Source: Chloroflexia bacterium
GTDB lineage: Bacteria; Chloroflexota; Chloroflexia; DTKN01
Direction: 5' to 3'
Assembly (NCBI GenBank): GCA_016928715.1
Contig: JAFGKG010000032.1
Location: forward strand, 1-52,729
Length of the DNA: 52,729 bases
The notes under the pieces were generated by a model. That model was not told where the DNA came from. It saw only the letters and a list, made by a program, of their open reading frames with translations, and searched no databases. Of the stretch, positions 8,285-17,187 are shown in pieces. Within the stretch, counting starts at the first letter, position 1. The number at the start of each line of letters is the position of its first letter. The translations under genes were made by a program, and so were the position numbers.

Positions 8285-9754
8285 GTGCAAGTCGTCTTGA
8301 TCTATCCGGACCTGTTGGAAGGAGCCGCCTGGCGCGGCTATTACTATTCCGGCATCGGTATATTGGCAGCCGTACTGCGGCAGGCCGGCCACCAGCCCCG
8401 GCTGCTCCACGTGACCCAGATGCCCACAGAGCAGGCCTTCTGCGCTGGCCTGGAGGCCCTGCTGCCACAGACGGGCCCCCTGTTGATCGGCTTTTCGGTG
8501 ACCTCCAACATGCTGCCCTTTCTGCAGCAATGGAGCGGCTGGATCAAGCGGTGCTGGCCGGAGGCCTGGATCATCGCCGGGGGGGTGCACCCGACCCTGG
8601 CGCCGGAGGAAACCTTGGCGCTGGCCGATGTGGACCTGGTCTGCCTGGGCGAAGGCGAAGGGGCACTGGTCGAGCTGGCCGAGGCGATCGAGGCCGGCCG
8701 ATCCCCCAGCGGCATCCAGAACCTCTGGTGGAAGCGCCCAGATGGCGTGGTGGAGCGCCATCCCCTGCGCCCCCTGGTGGATCTGGACACACTGCCCTTC
8801 CCAGAGCGCGAGATCTATGATTATGCCCATCTGCACCACGAGCGTATGGGAGAGGCCACCATGATGGTCTCGCGGGGCTGCCCCTACCGCTGCACCTACT
8901 GCTGCAACGAGGCCCTGCGGGAGGTTTACCGGGGCCTGGGCCGGCCGGTCCGCTTTCGCAGCGTCCCCCTGGTCGTGGAGGAACTGCGCCGGGTGCTGCA
9001 GGAATATCCTTTTATCGAGCGCTTTATCTTTGACGACGACATTCTGCCCCTGCGCAAAGACTGGTTCCGCGAGTTCGCCCAGGCCTACGGCGAACAAATC
9101 GGCCGACCCTTTGCCTGCAACCTGCGGCCCAACCTGGCCGACGAGGAGGTGGTGGCCCTGCTCAAGCAGGCCGGCTGCGACGAGGTGCGTTTCGGCATCG
9201 AGAGCGGCAACGACGAGGTACGCAACAACCTGTTGGAACGGCGGATCAGCCGAGAACAGTTGCTGCGGGCCTTTCGCCTGTGCCACCAGGCCGGCATCAA
9301 GACCTTTGCCTTCAACATGGTCGGCCTGCCGGGAGAGACGGTGCAGGAGATGCTGGACACTGTCAAGCTGAACGCGGCCGTGCAGGCCGACGTCACCCGC
9401 GTGACGATCTTTTATCCCTATCAGCGGACCGTGCTGCACAATGTCTGCCAACAGATGGGCCTGCTGACGGACCGCGTTGTCGCGGACTATGCCACGGACA
9501 CGGTGCTAGCCTATGAAAAGCTCCAGCGCAACCGGATTATCTTTATCCGGCGCTATTTCCCCCTGTTGGCCAAATTGTACCGGTTGAGCCAGCGGCTGCC
9601 GTCCTGGGTCGAGCGCGGGCTGGATGCACTGCTCTCGGCGCGTTGGACCACGTTGAGCCTATTTTATGCGGCCAACAAGATCTATGACCTCGTGCGCGGG
9701 AACACTACCCTGGACCGTTGGGCCATGGCCTTTCGGCGGCGGTTTTTCGGCTGA
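8285..9754 (+). CDS. B12-binding-domain radical SAM protein
   Basis: Predicted radical S-adenosylmethionine enzyme of 489 residues. Residues 1-145 resemble a cobalamin-binding Rossmann domain (GIGILAAVLRQAGH, GGVHPTLAPEE, VDLVCLGEGEGALVEL), although the textbook DxHxxG cobalamin motif is not obvious. The radical SAM core begins with SRGCPYRCTYC, giving cluster cysteines C199, C203 and C206. It continues with FIFDDDI, CNLRPNLADEEV, RFGIESGNDEVR and FNMVGLPGE. Members methylate, cyclise or rearrange unactivated carbons. GTG at 8285 is chosen because GGAGGG lies 8 nt upstream and the native MQVVLIYP start fits the family. It overlaps the GT4 gene (TGATG). Confidence 0.88.
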   Translation: MQVVLIYPDLLEGAAWRGYYYSGIGILAAVLRQAGHQPRLLHVTQMPTEQAFCAGLEALLPQTGPLLIGFSVTSNMLPFLQQWSGWIKRCWPEAWIIAGGVHPTLAPEETLALADVDLVCLGEGEGALVELAEAIEAGRSPSGIQNLWWKRPDGVVERHPLRPLVDLDTLPFPEREIYDYAHLHHERMGEATMMVSRGCPYRCTYCCNEALREVYRGLGRPVRFRSVPLVVEELRRVLQEYPFIERFIFDDDILPLRKDWFREFAQAYGEQIGRPFACNLRPNLADEEVVALLKQAGCDEVRFGIESGNDEVRNNLLERRISREQLLRAFRLCHQAGIKTFAFNMVGLPGETVQEMLDTVKLNAAVQADVTRVTIFYPYQRTVLHNVCQQMGLLTDRVVADYATDTVLAYEKLQRNRIIFIRRYFPLLAKLYRLSQRLPSWVERGLDALLSARWTTLSLFYAANKIYDLVRGNTTLDRWAMAFRRRFFG

Positions 9755-10971
9755 TGCGCATTCTCTACGTCGCCTCTGGCATCCCCGTCCCCGGCAAGTA
9801 TGGCGGCTCCACACACACCCTGGAGGTGGCACGGGGGCTGCTGGCCCGCGGCCATAATTTGCGGGTCGTGGCCGCCCAGCGGGAGGGTTGGAGCGGACTG
9901 GGTGCCTGTTTTCGCCTCGGCCAGGGGCAGGTGGAAGGGGTGCCCGTCGATTACGTCAATATCCCCAAGGCCATCTCTTTTTTGGGATGGCCGTACATTG
10001 GCCGGCTGGTGCGGTGCTTTGAGCCCGACTTGATCATGGAGCGCTACTATAATTTTGCCGGGGCCGGGATGTACTGGGCCCACCGCCTGGGGCTGCCGGC
10101 CGTGCTGGAGGTAAATGCCCTGATCGTGGATCCGCCCGAGGTGTCCAAGCGTCGGCTGGACGACCGGCTGGGTGGGCCGATGCGCCGCTGGGCGCTGGCC
10201 CAGTGCCGCTGGGCTGACCGCATCATCACCCCGCTGCACACGACCGTGCCGCCGGAAATTCCCCGGCAGCGCATTGTGGAAATTCCCTGGGGGGCCAACG
10301 TGGAACGATTCCGGCCGACGCTGGCCCAGGAGCGGCCGGCCGAATTGGCCGTCCTCCGGGAACGGCTGGGGCTGCCTCCCACCGGCAAGCTATTCGTATT
10401 TGTCGGCAGCTTTCGCCCCTGGCACGGGGCCGTCGAATTCGTCGAGGCGGGGATCCGCCTGTTAGAGCATGGACGGGACGTCTCTTTTCTCCTCGTGGGC
10501 AAAGGTCCACTCTGGTCCCAGGTCGCCTCGCGCTGCCAACAGAGCGGCCACGGCCAGCGTTTCCATCTGAGCGGCAGCGTCCCCTACGACCAAGTGCCCC
10601 TGTATCTGGCCCTGGCCACGGCAGGTGTGGCCCCCTTCCAACCACGCTGCCACCCGGCCCTGCGGGCGGCCGGCTTTTTCTGGTCCCCGCTCAAGGTTTT
10701 TGAATACATGGCCATGGGACTGCCCGTCGTGACCACGGACGTTCCCCCACTGAATCGGATCGTACGCCCCGGGCAGGAGGGGCTTTTGGTGAACGAGGGG
10801 GACATGGCTGGTCTGGCGCAGGCCATGGAGCGGCTGCTGGACTCGCCGGAGGAGGCAGGCAAGATGGGCCGGCGGGCTCGCGAACGGGTCGCAGCGGAGT
10901 ACAGTTGGACCCGTCACTGCCAGCGCCTGGAACGGGTGTTGGAGGCGATCGTCCACGAACGTTACCAGTAA
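9754..10971 (+). CDS. Family 4 glycosyltransferase
   Basis: GT-B fold retaining glycosyltransferase of 405 residues. The N-terminal acceptor half has the usual opening MRILYVASGIPVPGKYGGST and HTLEVARGLLARGH. The donor half has FVFVGSFRPWHG, FLLVGKGP, VPLYLALATAGVAPF and the nucleotide-sugar motif SPLKVFEYMAMGLPVV (Kx2Ex4G), followed by GLLVNEGD. It probably transfers a sugar to a lipid or glycan made or modified by the upstream enzymes. The ATG at 9754 overlaps the preceding stop. Its last 10 nt overlap the 3' end of the convergent SDR gene, so there is no room for a separate terminator. Confidence 0.9.
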   Translation: MRILYVASGIPVPGKYGGSTHTLEVARGLLARGHNLRVVAAQREGWSGLGACFRLGQGQVEGVPVDYVNIPKAISFLGWPYIGRLVRCFEPDLIMERYYNFAGAGMYWAHRLGLPAVLEVNALIVDPPEVSKRRLDDRLGGPMRRWALAQCRWADRIITPLHTTVPPEIPRQRIVEIPWGANVERFRPTLAQERPAELAVLRERLGLPPTGKLFVFVGSFRPWHGAVEFVEAGIRLLEHGRDVSFLLVGKGPLWSQVASRCQQSGHGQRFHLSGSVPYDQVPLYLALATAGVAPFQPRCHPALRAAGFFWSPLKVFEYMAMGLPVVTTDVPPLNRIVRPGQEGLLVNEGDMAGLAQAMERLLDSPEEAGKMGRRARERVAAEYSWTRHCQRLERVLEAIVHERYQ

Positions 10972-11963
10972 TGCTCGCGGTACTGCCGGTAAAAGGCCAC
11001 CGTGCGCTCCAGGCCCTCCCGTAGCCCTACCCGGGGCTCCCAGCCCAGTGTTTCCTGAATGCAGCGGTAGGAACTATAGACATCGCCAATGTCGATGCGC
11101 TGGCGCTCGGGCGGCCAGGGGACCAATCGATAGCTCCCCTGGCCGGCCACGCTGACGAGGCTCTCGATCAACTCCAGGTGACTGACCGGCCGGCGTCCGC
11201 CTAGATTAAAGATCTTGCCGGTAGCCTCCGGGTTGGCCGCCGCCAGCAGAAAGGCTTCGACCACATCGTCAACATAGTTATAGTCGCGCAGTTGCTGCCC
11301 CCCGCCCCAGATCTGGATTTCCTGATCATCCATGGCCAGGCGGATAAACCAGCCCAGAGCGGTCTGGCGGTTATGCTTGACCAGCATACGCGGGCCGTAG
11401 GTATTGGTCAGGCGCAGCGAGCAGGTGCGCAGGCCATGGACCCGGTGATAGACAATGTGGTACCACTCCCCGGCCAGTTTGTTGACCCCGTTAATGTCCG
11501 TGGGGTACTGGGGATGTTGTTCGTCCACTGGAAGATAGAGCGCCCGACCATACTGCTGGCGAGTACCGGCATAGAGGATATAGATGCCGGGGTTCTGCTT
11601 GCGGCAGGCCTCCAGGATGGAGAGCTGGGAACGGCAATTGATCTCCAGGTCGGTGTATGGATCGCGCATGCTGTCGATGTGGCTGACCTGGCCGGCCAGG
11701 TTAAAGAGGAAATCCTGGTCCTGGACCAAATACTCCATGCTGTACTCGTCTCGTACGTCGGCGATATTGATCTTGAGCCGGTCCTCCAATCCGTGGACGT
11801 TGAAAAGGTTGCCCCCATATGCTGGGATGAGCGAGTCCACCAACAAGACCTCCGCCCCCAGTTCGACCAGTCGGCGCGCCAGGTTCGAGCCGATAAAGCC
11901 GAGTCCTCCGGTAATGAGGACCTTTTTTTTCACAAAAGCCTGCTCAAGCATATCGTGTTCCAC
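10962..11963 (-). CDS. NAD(P)-dependent sugar epimerase/dehydratase (extended SDR), Tyr-less active-site motif
   Basis: Nucleotide-sugar epimerase/dehydratase family protein of 333 residues. The N-terminal GGLGFIGSNLARRL dinucleotide-binding motif and later LRLTNTYGPRM, RDYNYVDDVVEAF and FNLGG blocks are typical. The expected YxxxK catalytic motif reads NGVNK (N158 to K162), so the general-base tyrosine is absent. This could be a subfamily variant rather than damage, since the surrounding residues are intact. The GTG start at 11963 lies 24 nt after the TPR/zinc-ribbon gene; an alternative in-frame ATG is at 11951. Together with the facing glycosyltransferase operon it points to surface-glycan or glycolipid synthesis. 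Confidence 0.85.
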   Translation of the reverse strand: MEHDMLEQAFVKKKVLITGGLGFIGSNLARRLVELGAEVLLVDSLIPAYGGNLFNVHGLEDRLKINIADVRDEYSMEYLVQDQDFLFNLAGQVSHIDSMRDPYTDLEINCRSQLSILEACRKQNPGIYILYAGTRQQYGRALYLPVDEQHPQYPTDINGVNKLAGEWYHIVYHRVHGLRTCSLRLTNTYGPRMLVKHNRQTALGWFIRLAMDDQEIQIWGGGQQLRDYNYVDDVVEAFLLAAANPEATGKIFNLGGRRPVSHLELIESLVSVAGQGSYRLVPWPPERQRIDIGDVYSSYRCIQETLGWEPRVGLREGLERTVAFYRQYREHYW

Positions 11964-11987
11964 TCTGCCGACCTATTTCCCCTGCCA

Positions 11988-13628
11988 CTAGGGTGTCCCC
12001 GCCGGCGTGGGGCTCGCTGTCGGCGGCGTGGTGGCCAGCCGGGCACCCAGGGTATCTAGGTATTGCTCGGCCGTAGGGTAACCCAGGTAGGTCAGGCCAG
12101 CCGTAGCTGCGCCGGCCACTGCCAGGGCCAGCAGCCCTACAATCAATCCCTTCCACAAGGCGATGTCTCCCACCCGGCTGATCCCCCGCACGAGCAAAAA
12201 CAGACCCCAGAAAATGGCAAGGCCGCCAAAAACAAGCCAGGGTGCCTGGGGCAGTTGCTCGAGCACGCCGCCAAATGCCCCCAGTAAATCGATGACGCGC
12301 GGAATGCTCAACAGGATGGGAAATAGCAGCAAAAAGAGCGGAAAGAGAAACCGTGCGGCGGAGGCCAAATAGCCCCCCATGCTCCCCGACGCTTTAAACA
12401 AAAGTCCGATTAGGCGAGCGACAAGGCCCAGGATGATCCAGAAAACAATGGCCACAGCTGCGACCAACAGGCTGGTCAGGGCAATATCCACAATATGCTC
12501 TTGGGCCAGCTCGGCCCCGCTGCGCAGAGAATAGGCTACTCCCAGCACCAGGCCGACCATCAACACATAGATCAGCCCCTCGATAATGCTCATATCCTCC
12601 TCTGGTGGTGGGACCTTGGGCTCTTGCTGCTTTTCATATTCATCCAACAGGCTCTGCCCTTCCGGTCGGGCCCCTTCTGCTTGCCGGCGCCTCCTTTCCC
12701 GCTGTTTAGAGCGCTCGGCCCGCCGCGTTTCCTTGGCCATGCGCCGCCGCTCCCGCGGCGGGATCAAGGACTTGAGGGCGTCATCGACATAGGGGTGATC
12801 GGGCTGGCGGGTCTTGACTTCCTCCCAATAGTCCTGGGCTTGTTCCCTCAGACCCAGTTTGGCGCAAGCCTCACCCAAGTTAAAGAGGGCCTCCAGGTGA
12901 TCCGGGTTGACCTGCAGCACCTGCTCGAAAGCCGCTTTGGCCTCCTGGTGGCGTTCCGCTTGCATATGGCCCAAGCCTTCCCGGTAGAGATCCTCAATTT
13001 GCTGCTCCCGATCCAGGACCCCGGAGAGCTTTTGCGGCAAGGGCAGTTCCGCCCCACACTGGGGGCAAAGGCCAGTTTCCGTAGGCACCAGGTTGCCGCA
13101 TTGGGTGCAGGTAATCACCAAGGGAAAGCCACACTTGACACATTCCCGGGCCAGATCGTAATTGAGGGTCTGGCAGACAGGGCAGGGGATACGATTGGAC
13201 GGAGGCTCGATTTCCTGCTCCTCTTCTTCCTCGACATCACTGAAAAAATCTGGCTCCTCGTTGAGCTGCTCCTCAATGGAAGGGGGCTGTAGGGAAAAGG
13301 ATTCCATCGAGACCGAGGAGGGCAAAGACGAGGCTGGGGCGGGTGGGGGAGGCGCGGGGGGAGGTGAAGACGGTTTGTCAAGTTTGCCCTGCAGCCAGAT
13401 CAGCCCCTTGCGGGCTCGTTCGTTCTGCGGGTTGATGGTCAGGACATTTTCCAGACAAATCTGCATTTCCTCCAGATCGTCCACCACCCCACTGAGCCAG
13501 AGCCAGGCCTGCTCGTTCACTTGGTCCAATTCAGTGACACGCATCAATAGCTGCCGGGCCTGGGCTTTATTGCCGGCCCGAGCCGCAGCGATTCCCTCCT
13601 CAAGGAGTCGAGCGACCTCTTCACTCAT
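11988..13628 (-). CDS. TPR / zinc-ribbon / multi-pass membrane protein
   Basis: Composite protein of 546 residues with no single named family. Residues 1-85 form TPR-like helices (AGNKAQARQLLMRVTELD). A proline- and acid-rich linker spans about 85-145. Two zinc-ribbon cysteine sets follow (CPVC, CVKCGF, CTQCG, CPQCG; about 148-195). TPR repeats return at about 215-280, then a very basic stretch of R/K (about 290-325), and about five hydrophobic helices (355-520) before a T/P-rich tail. The basic region would face the cytoplasm. Promoter at 13725-13753; it is the first gene of a two-gene operon with the SDR gene. The function is not predictable beyond a membrane scaffold. Confidence 0.8.
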   Translation of the reverse strand: MSEEVARLLEEGIAAARAGNKAQARQLLMRVTELDQVNEQAWLWLSGVVDDLEEMQICLENVLTINPQNERARKGLIWLQGKLDKPSSPPPAPPPPAPASSLPSSVSMESFSLQPPSIEEQLNEEPDFFSDVEEEEEQEIEPPSNRIPCPVCQTLNYDLARECVKCGFPLVITCTQCGNLVPTETGLCPQCGAELPLPQKLSGVLDREQQIEDLYREGLGHMQAERHQEAKAAFEQVLQVNPDHLEALFNLGEACAKLGLREQAQDYWEEVKTRQPDHPYVDDALKSLIPPRERRRMAKETRRAERSKQRERRRRQAEGARPEGQSLLDEYEKQQEPKVPPPEEDMSIIEGLIYVLMVGLVLGVAYSLRSGAELAQEHIVDIALTSLLVAAVAIVFWIILGLVARLIGLLFKASGSMGGYLASAARFLFPLFLLLFPILLSIPRVIDLLGAFGGVLEQLPQAPWLVFGGLAIFWGLFLLVRGISRVGDIALWKGLIVGLLALAVAGAATAGLTYLGYPTAEQYLDTLGARLATTPPTASPTPAGTP

Positions 13629-13724
13629 GGGGTCCCCCCTCTATCTGAGCCTTTTACAACTGTCCGCCAAAACCAGACGACGATTGTTGTCCCGCTGAAT
13701 GCTCCTGCTGCTAGGATCATTTCT

Positions 13725-13753
13725 ATTGTACTATATCCCGACGGGAAGTGCAA
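13725..13753 (-). promoter_or_regulatory. Promoter of the TPR/zinc-ribbon-SDR operon
   Basis: Minus strand: TTGCAC, 17-nt spacer ending TATAG, TACAAT. It is nearly a mirror copy of the tilS promoter 80 nt away. Confidence 0.75.
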
Positions 13754-13831
13754 CCTTTTCGGCCCGTACCCGCATATCCAGCAGGCCGGGCCAGAGGGAC
13801 CGCACGCAGCCGCCCCGTGGCCAGATGGCAG

Positions 13832-13860
13832 TTGCACCGCCTGGAGGGGTATAGTACAAT
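13832..13860 (+). promoter_or_regulatory. Promoter of tilS
   Basis: TTGCAC at 13832, 17-nt spacer ending TATAG, TACAAT at 13855-13860. Expected transcript start is near 13867, which excludes the far-upstream in-frame start. Confidence 0.75.
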
Positions 13861-13906
13861 GCCTGGTGTAGAGTCGGTTGGCGCTGCCGTTGAGGTGAAA
13901 TTGTCC

Positions 13907-15370
13907 ATGACCCCAGAGAAATTGCTCAAGCAAGTCCAGGAAAAAGTGCTGCAGGCCATTGTCGATCAGGCCCTCTGGCAGGCAGGTGATCTCGTTGTGA
14001 TTGCCGTATCGGGCGGCCCTGACTCGCTCTGTCTGCTGCACGTACTGCACCAACACCGCCTGGAGCATGGGGCGCGCCTGCACGTCGCCCACCTGGATCA
14101 CCGCCTGCGGGGGGACGTTTCGGCTGAGGAGGCGGTCCAGGTGGTAGAATGGGCTCGTGCCTGGGGACTGCCGGTCACCGCGGCAGAGCGCGATGTGCCG
14201 GCCCTGTTGCGGGAGCGGCCGGCCTCGCTGGAGGAGGCGGCACGCCGGGCCCGCTACCGTTTCCTCTGCGCTTTGGCGGCCGCCCAGGGGGCCAGCGCCA
14301 TCGCCCTGGGCCATACCGCCGACGACCAGGTGGAGACGATCTTGATGCATCTCATTCGCGGGGCCGGCCTGGGCGGGCTGCGGGGCATGCTGCCACTGGC
14401 TCCGGTGGCCCCCTGGATGACGGAGGGCCTGAAACGGAAGCGCCCCCTACACCTGGTCCGGCCGCTGCTGGGGATCAGCCGCCAGGAGACCGTGGCCTAC
14501 TGCAATGCCGCCGCCCTCTCCCCACTGCAGGACGCCTGGAATCAGGACCCCCGCTTTCTACGGGTGCGCCTGCGCCAGGAGGTTCTCCCCCTGCTCAAGA
14601 CGATCAATCCTCGACTGCCGCAGGCCCTCCTGCGCCTGGGGCAATTGGCCGGCTGGCTGGAGCAGGACCTGGAGAAAAGCCTGGATGAACAATGGCCGGC
14701 CCTGGTCGAGCCAACCGCCCAGGGGCTGCGCTTGAAACTATCGACCTGGACAGCGCTGTCCCTCTCCCTGCGGCTGGTCGCACTTCGGCGAGCGGTGGAG
14801 CAGGTACGGGGCCACAAGAGGGACCTGGGTTGGGAGGCAGTAGTGGCGGCGGGCCGGCTGGAACAGATGCCGGTGGGCAGCGAGGTCTCACTGGTGGACG
14901 GGCTCGTGGCCCGACTTGAATACGACGCCCTGTTCGTGGGCCAAGGCCCCCCAGCAGTGGGCCCCTGGCCGGACCTGGGCCCGGAATCACGGCCCCTGCA
15001 GATTCCCGGGTGCAACCCGCTGCCCGGAGGGGCCACTTTGGAGGCGCGGGAGTACCGCCGGGAGGAGGTGGGGGGGGATCCATGGCGGCAGGCCAGTCCC
15101 TTGGAGGTCTGGCTGGACGCCGACCGCTGTGGCCCGCAGCTATGGCTGCGCCATTGGCAGCCGGGTGACCTCCTCCAACCCCTGGGAATGGCGGGGCGGA
15201 AAAAGCTGCAGGATTTGTTCGTGGACGAAAAGGTCCCCCGCGCCGAGCGCTCGCGGGTGCCCCTGCTCGTCTCGCCGCAGGGCATCGTCTGGGTCGTGGG
15301 CTATCGGCTGGACGAGCGCTTCCGGGTGCGCCCCGAGACGGCAAAACTGTTGTGGCTGTGCTGGTCCTGA
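13907..15370 (+). CDS. tilS: tRNA(Ile)-lysidine synthase
   Basis: ATP-dependent enzyme that converts the wobble cytidine of tRNA-Ile(CAU) to lysidine; essential in most bacteria. The 487-residue translation has the PP-loop SGGPDS at residues 35-40, the AHLDHRLRG block, EEAARRARY, and GHTADDQVETILMHLIRGAGLGGLRGM. The C-terminal part carries the substrate-binding domain segment LRHWQPGDLLQPLGMAGRKKLQDLFVDEKVPRAER as in long TilS proteins. The start at 13907 fits GAGGTG 9-14 nt upstream; TTG at 13901 is an alternative. It precedes hpt, a conserved bacterial arrangement, although hpt also has its own promoter. Confidence 0.93.
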   Translation: MTPEKLLKQVQEKVLQAIVDQALWQAGDLVVIAVSGGPDSLCLLHVLHQHRLEHGARLHVAHLDHRLRGDVSAEEAVQVVEWARAWGLPVTAAERDVPALLRERPASLEEAARRARYRFLCALAAAQGASAIALGHTADDQVETILMHLIRGAGLGGLRGMLPLAPVAPWMTEGLKRKRPLHLVRPLLGISRQETVAYCNAAALSPLQDAWNQDPRFLRVRLRQEVLPLLKTINPRLPQALLRLGQLAGWLEQDLEKSLDEQWPALVEPTAQGLRLKLSTWTALSLSLRLVALRRAVEQVRGHKRDLGWEAVVAAGRLEQMPVGSEVSLVDGLVARLEYDALFVGQGPPAVGPWPDLGPESRPLQIPGCNPLPGGATLEAREYRREEVGGDPWRQASPLEVWLDADRCGPQLWLRHWQPGDLLQPLGMAGRKKLQDLFVDEKVPRAERSRVPLLVSPQGIVWVVGYRLDERFRVRPETAKLLWLCWS

Positions 15371-15432
15371 CAGGCACAGAGGACCTCATTCTGGGAAAGC
15401 CCCTCCTCCCCAAATTTGCCCCAAAGGCCAAG

Positions 15433-15461
15433 TTGCACCGAGACAGGGGCTATAGTACAAT
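15433..15461 (+). promoter_or_regulatory. Promoter of hpt
   Basis: TTGCAC, 17-nt spacer ending TATAG, TACAAT at 15456-15461; same layout as the tilS promoter. Confidence 0.75.
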
Positions 15462-15509
15462 GCGTTTTGGCAGGGCAATCCGGCCATGACAAGCAGGAGG
15501 AGGCAGAAT

Positions 15510-16085
15510 ATGATCGATGACGTCGAACACATCCTGATCTCGGAGCAGGAGATCCAACAGAGGGTGCAGGAATTGGCCGGGCAAATTGAAGCGGATTACG
15601 CCGGCAAGGACCTGCTCATGGTCGGCCTGCTCAAGGGCGCGGTGACCTTTATGGTGGACCTGGCCCGGGCTATGGATCGGCCGGTAGCGGTCGATTTTAT
15701 GGCCGTATCCAGCTATGGGGCCAGTACCGAGAGCAGCGGGGTAGTACGCTTTTTGAAGGATCTGGACGAGAGCATCGAGGGCAAGCACGTTCTGGTCATT
15801 GAGGACATTGTCGACTCGGGCCTGACCCTGCAGTACATCCTCGAGATCCTGCGCCAGCGCAAGCCGGCCAGCCTGCGTGTCTGTGTGCTGCTGGACAAGA
15901 AAGAACGTCGCCAAGTGGACATCCCCATGCACTATGTAGGTTTTACGGTGCCCGATGCCTTTGTCGTCGGATACGGCCTGGACTTTGACCAGATCTATCG
16001 CAACCTGCCCTTTGTCGGTGTGCTCAAGCCCGAGATCTATGAGAGCACTTTGCCGGACGCATCCTCCTCTGCCGAGGCCGGCTAG
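15510..16085 (+). CDS. hpt: Hypoxanthine phosphoribosyltransferase
   Basis: Purine salvage enzyme that makes IMP (and usually GMP) from hypoxanthine/guanine and PRPP. The protein has 191 residues, normal for the family. It shows the LLMVGLLKGAVTFM segment, the flexible-loop SSYGAST, and the PRPP-binding signature VLVIEDIVDSGLT. The C-terminal PDAFVVGYGLDFDQIYRNLPFVG block is diagnostic for bacterial Hpt. I chose the ATG at 15510 because a strong AGGAGGAGG precedes it by about 7 nt; an ATG at 15486 would place the ribosome-binding site inside the gene. Confidence 0.95.
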   Translation: MIDDVEHILISEQEIQQRVQELAGQIEADYAGKDLLMVGLLKGAVTFMVDLARAMDRPVAVDFMAVSSYGASTESSGVVRFLKDLDESIEGKHVLVIEDIVDSGLTLQYILEILRQRKPASLRVCVLLDKKERRQVDIPMHYVGFTVPDAFVVGYGLDFDQIYRNLPFVGVLKPEIYESTLPDASSSAEAG

Positions 16086-16148
16086 AATGCGGGCCTCTAT
16101 CCGCAAGTCGGGGGACCCGCTTCCGGAATGGATGGGCGCGGCCGCTGC

Positions 16149-16177
16149 TTGTCATCCCGCCCCAGGTATGATAGAAT
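16149..16177 (+). promoter_or_regulatory. Promoter of the pdxST operon
   Basis: TTGTCA at 16149, 17-nt spacer, TAGAAT at 16172-16177. Predicted leader of about 87 nt. Confidence 0.65.
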
Positions 16178-16240
16178 GCGCTTAAGCCGGGCCGCATCCA
16201 TGGATAGAATTCAGCGCGGTCGGCAGTGTAAGCATTTATA

Positions 16241-16269
16241 TGAGCACACAGCTCACAACGGAGGTGAGC
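16241..16269 (+). promoter_or_regulatory. Competing short hairpins over the pdxS ribosome-binding site
   Basis: Three mutually complementary segments occur: TGAGC (16241-16245), GCTCAC (16251-16256) and GTGAGC (16264-16269). The middle one can pair with either neighbour. Pairing with the third partly covers the GGAGGTGA ribosome-binding site before the ATG at 16271. A role in translational control is only inferred. Confidence 0.35.
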
Positions 16270-16270
16270 G

Positions 16271-17155
16271 ATGATGGAAAAATCTACATGGAAGACCAAA
16301 GTGGGGCTGGCCCAAATGCTCAAGGGTGGCGTTATTATGGACGTCGTTACCCCAGAGCACGCCCGTATTGCCGAGGATGCCGGCGCCGTAGCCGTGATGG
16401 CACTGGAGCGCGTGCCAGCGGATATCCGTGCCCACGGCGGGGTGGCCCGTATGAGCGATCCGGATCTGATTGAGCGCATTATGGAGGCCGTCAGCATTCC
16501 TGTGATGGCCAAGTGCCGTATCGGCCATTTTGTAGAGGCCCAGGTCCTGCAGGCCCTGGGGGTGGATTACGTCGACGAGAGTGAGGTACTCACCCCCGCT
16601 GACGAGGAACACCACATCGACAAGCGCGCCTTTCAGGTGCCCTTTGTCTGCGGCTGCCGCAACCTGGGCGAGGCGCTGCGCCGTCTCGGCGAGGGGGCCG
16701 CTATGATCCGGACCAAGGGTGAGGCCGGCACCGGCAACGTGGTTGAAGCGGTTCGCCACGCCCGCGCCGTGCTGGGCGAGATTCGTCGACTGCAGCACCT
16801 GGCCCCCGAAGAACTCATGCGCGCGGCCAAAGAGCTGGGCGCCCCCTATGAACTGGTGCGACAGGTGGCCGAGTTAGGCCGGCTGCCCGTGGTGAACTTT
16901 GCCGCCGGCGGGATCGCCACCCCGGCGGATGCCGCCCTGATGATGCAACTGGGCTTGGATGGCGTCTTTGTAGGATCGGGCATTTTCAAGAGCGCCGATC
17001 CGGCCCGCCGGGCCAAGGCCATCGTCGAGGCGACGACCCACTTTCGCGAGCCCCAGATCATCGGCCAAGTGTCCAGGGGCCTGGGCGAGGCGATGCGTGG
17101 CCAAGAGATGACGGCGATCCCGGCCGAGCAGCGGCTGGCCGAACGGGGCTGGTAG
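16271..17155 (+). CDS. pdxS: Pyridoxal 5'-phosphate synthase, lyase subunit
   Basis: PdxS (YaaD/SNZ) builds PLP from ribose 5-phosphate, glyceraldehyde 3-phosphate and ammonia delivered by PdxT. The 294-residue protein is full length. Key blocks are [71 protein letters not shown] and [17 protein letters not shown]; the two lysines that bind pentose and PLP are in KCRIGH and RTKGE. GGAGGTGAGCG precedes tandem ATG codons at 16271. pdxT follows after 32 nt. Confidence 0.97.
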   Translation: MMEKSTWKTKVGLAQMLKGGVIMDVVTPEHARIAEDAGAVAVMALERVPADIRAHGGVARMSDPDLIERIMEAVSIPVMAKCRIGHFVEAQVLQALGVDYVDESEVLTPADEEHHIDKRAFQVPFVCGCRNLGEALRRLGEGAAMIRTKGEAGTGNVVEAVRHARAVLGEIRRLQHLAPEELMRAAKELGAPYELVRQVAELGRLPVVNFAAGGIATPADAALMMQLGLDGVFVGSGIFKSADPARRAKAIVEATTHFREPQIIGQVSRGLGEAMRGQEMTAIPAEQRLAERGW

Positions 17156-17187
17156 CAACGGCCCGATGGCCCCCCGGAGGCTTGTGC

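Noticed and set aside
6547-9754. Resemblance to a bacteriochlorophyll set (V4R like BchJ, radical SAM like BchE, methyltransferase like BchM)
   Set aside because: The methyltransferase has a Trm112-like zinc ribbon, a GT4 gene completes the operon and no other pigment gene is present; the domain types are widespread.
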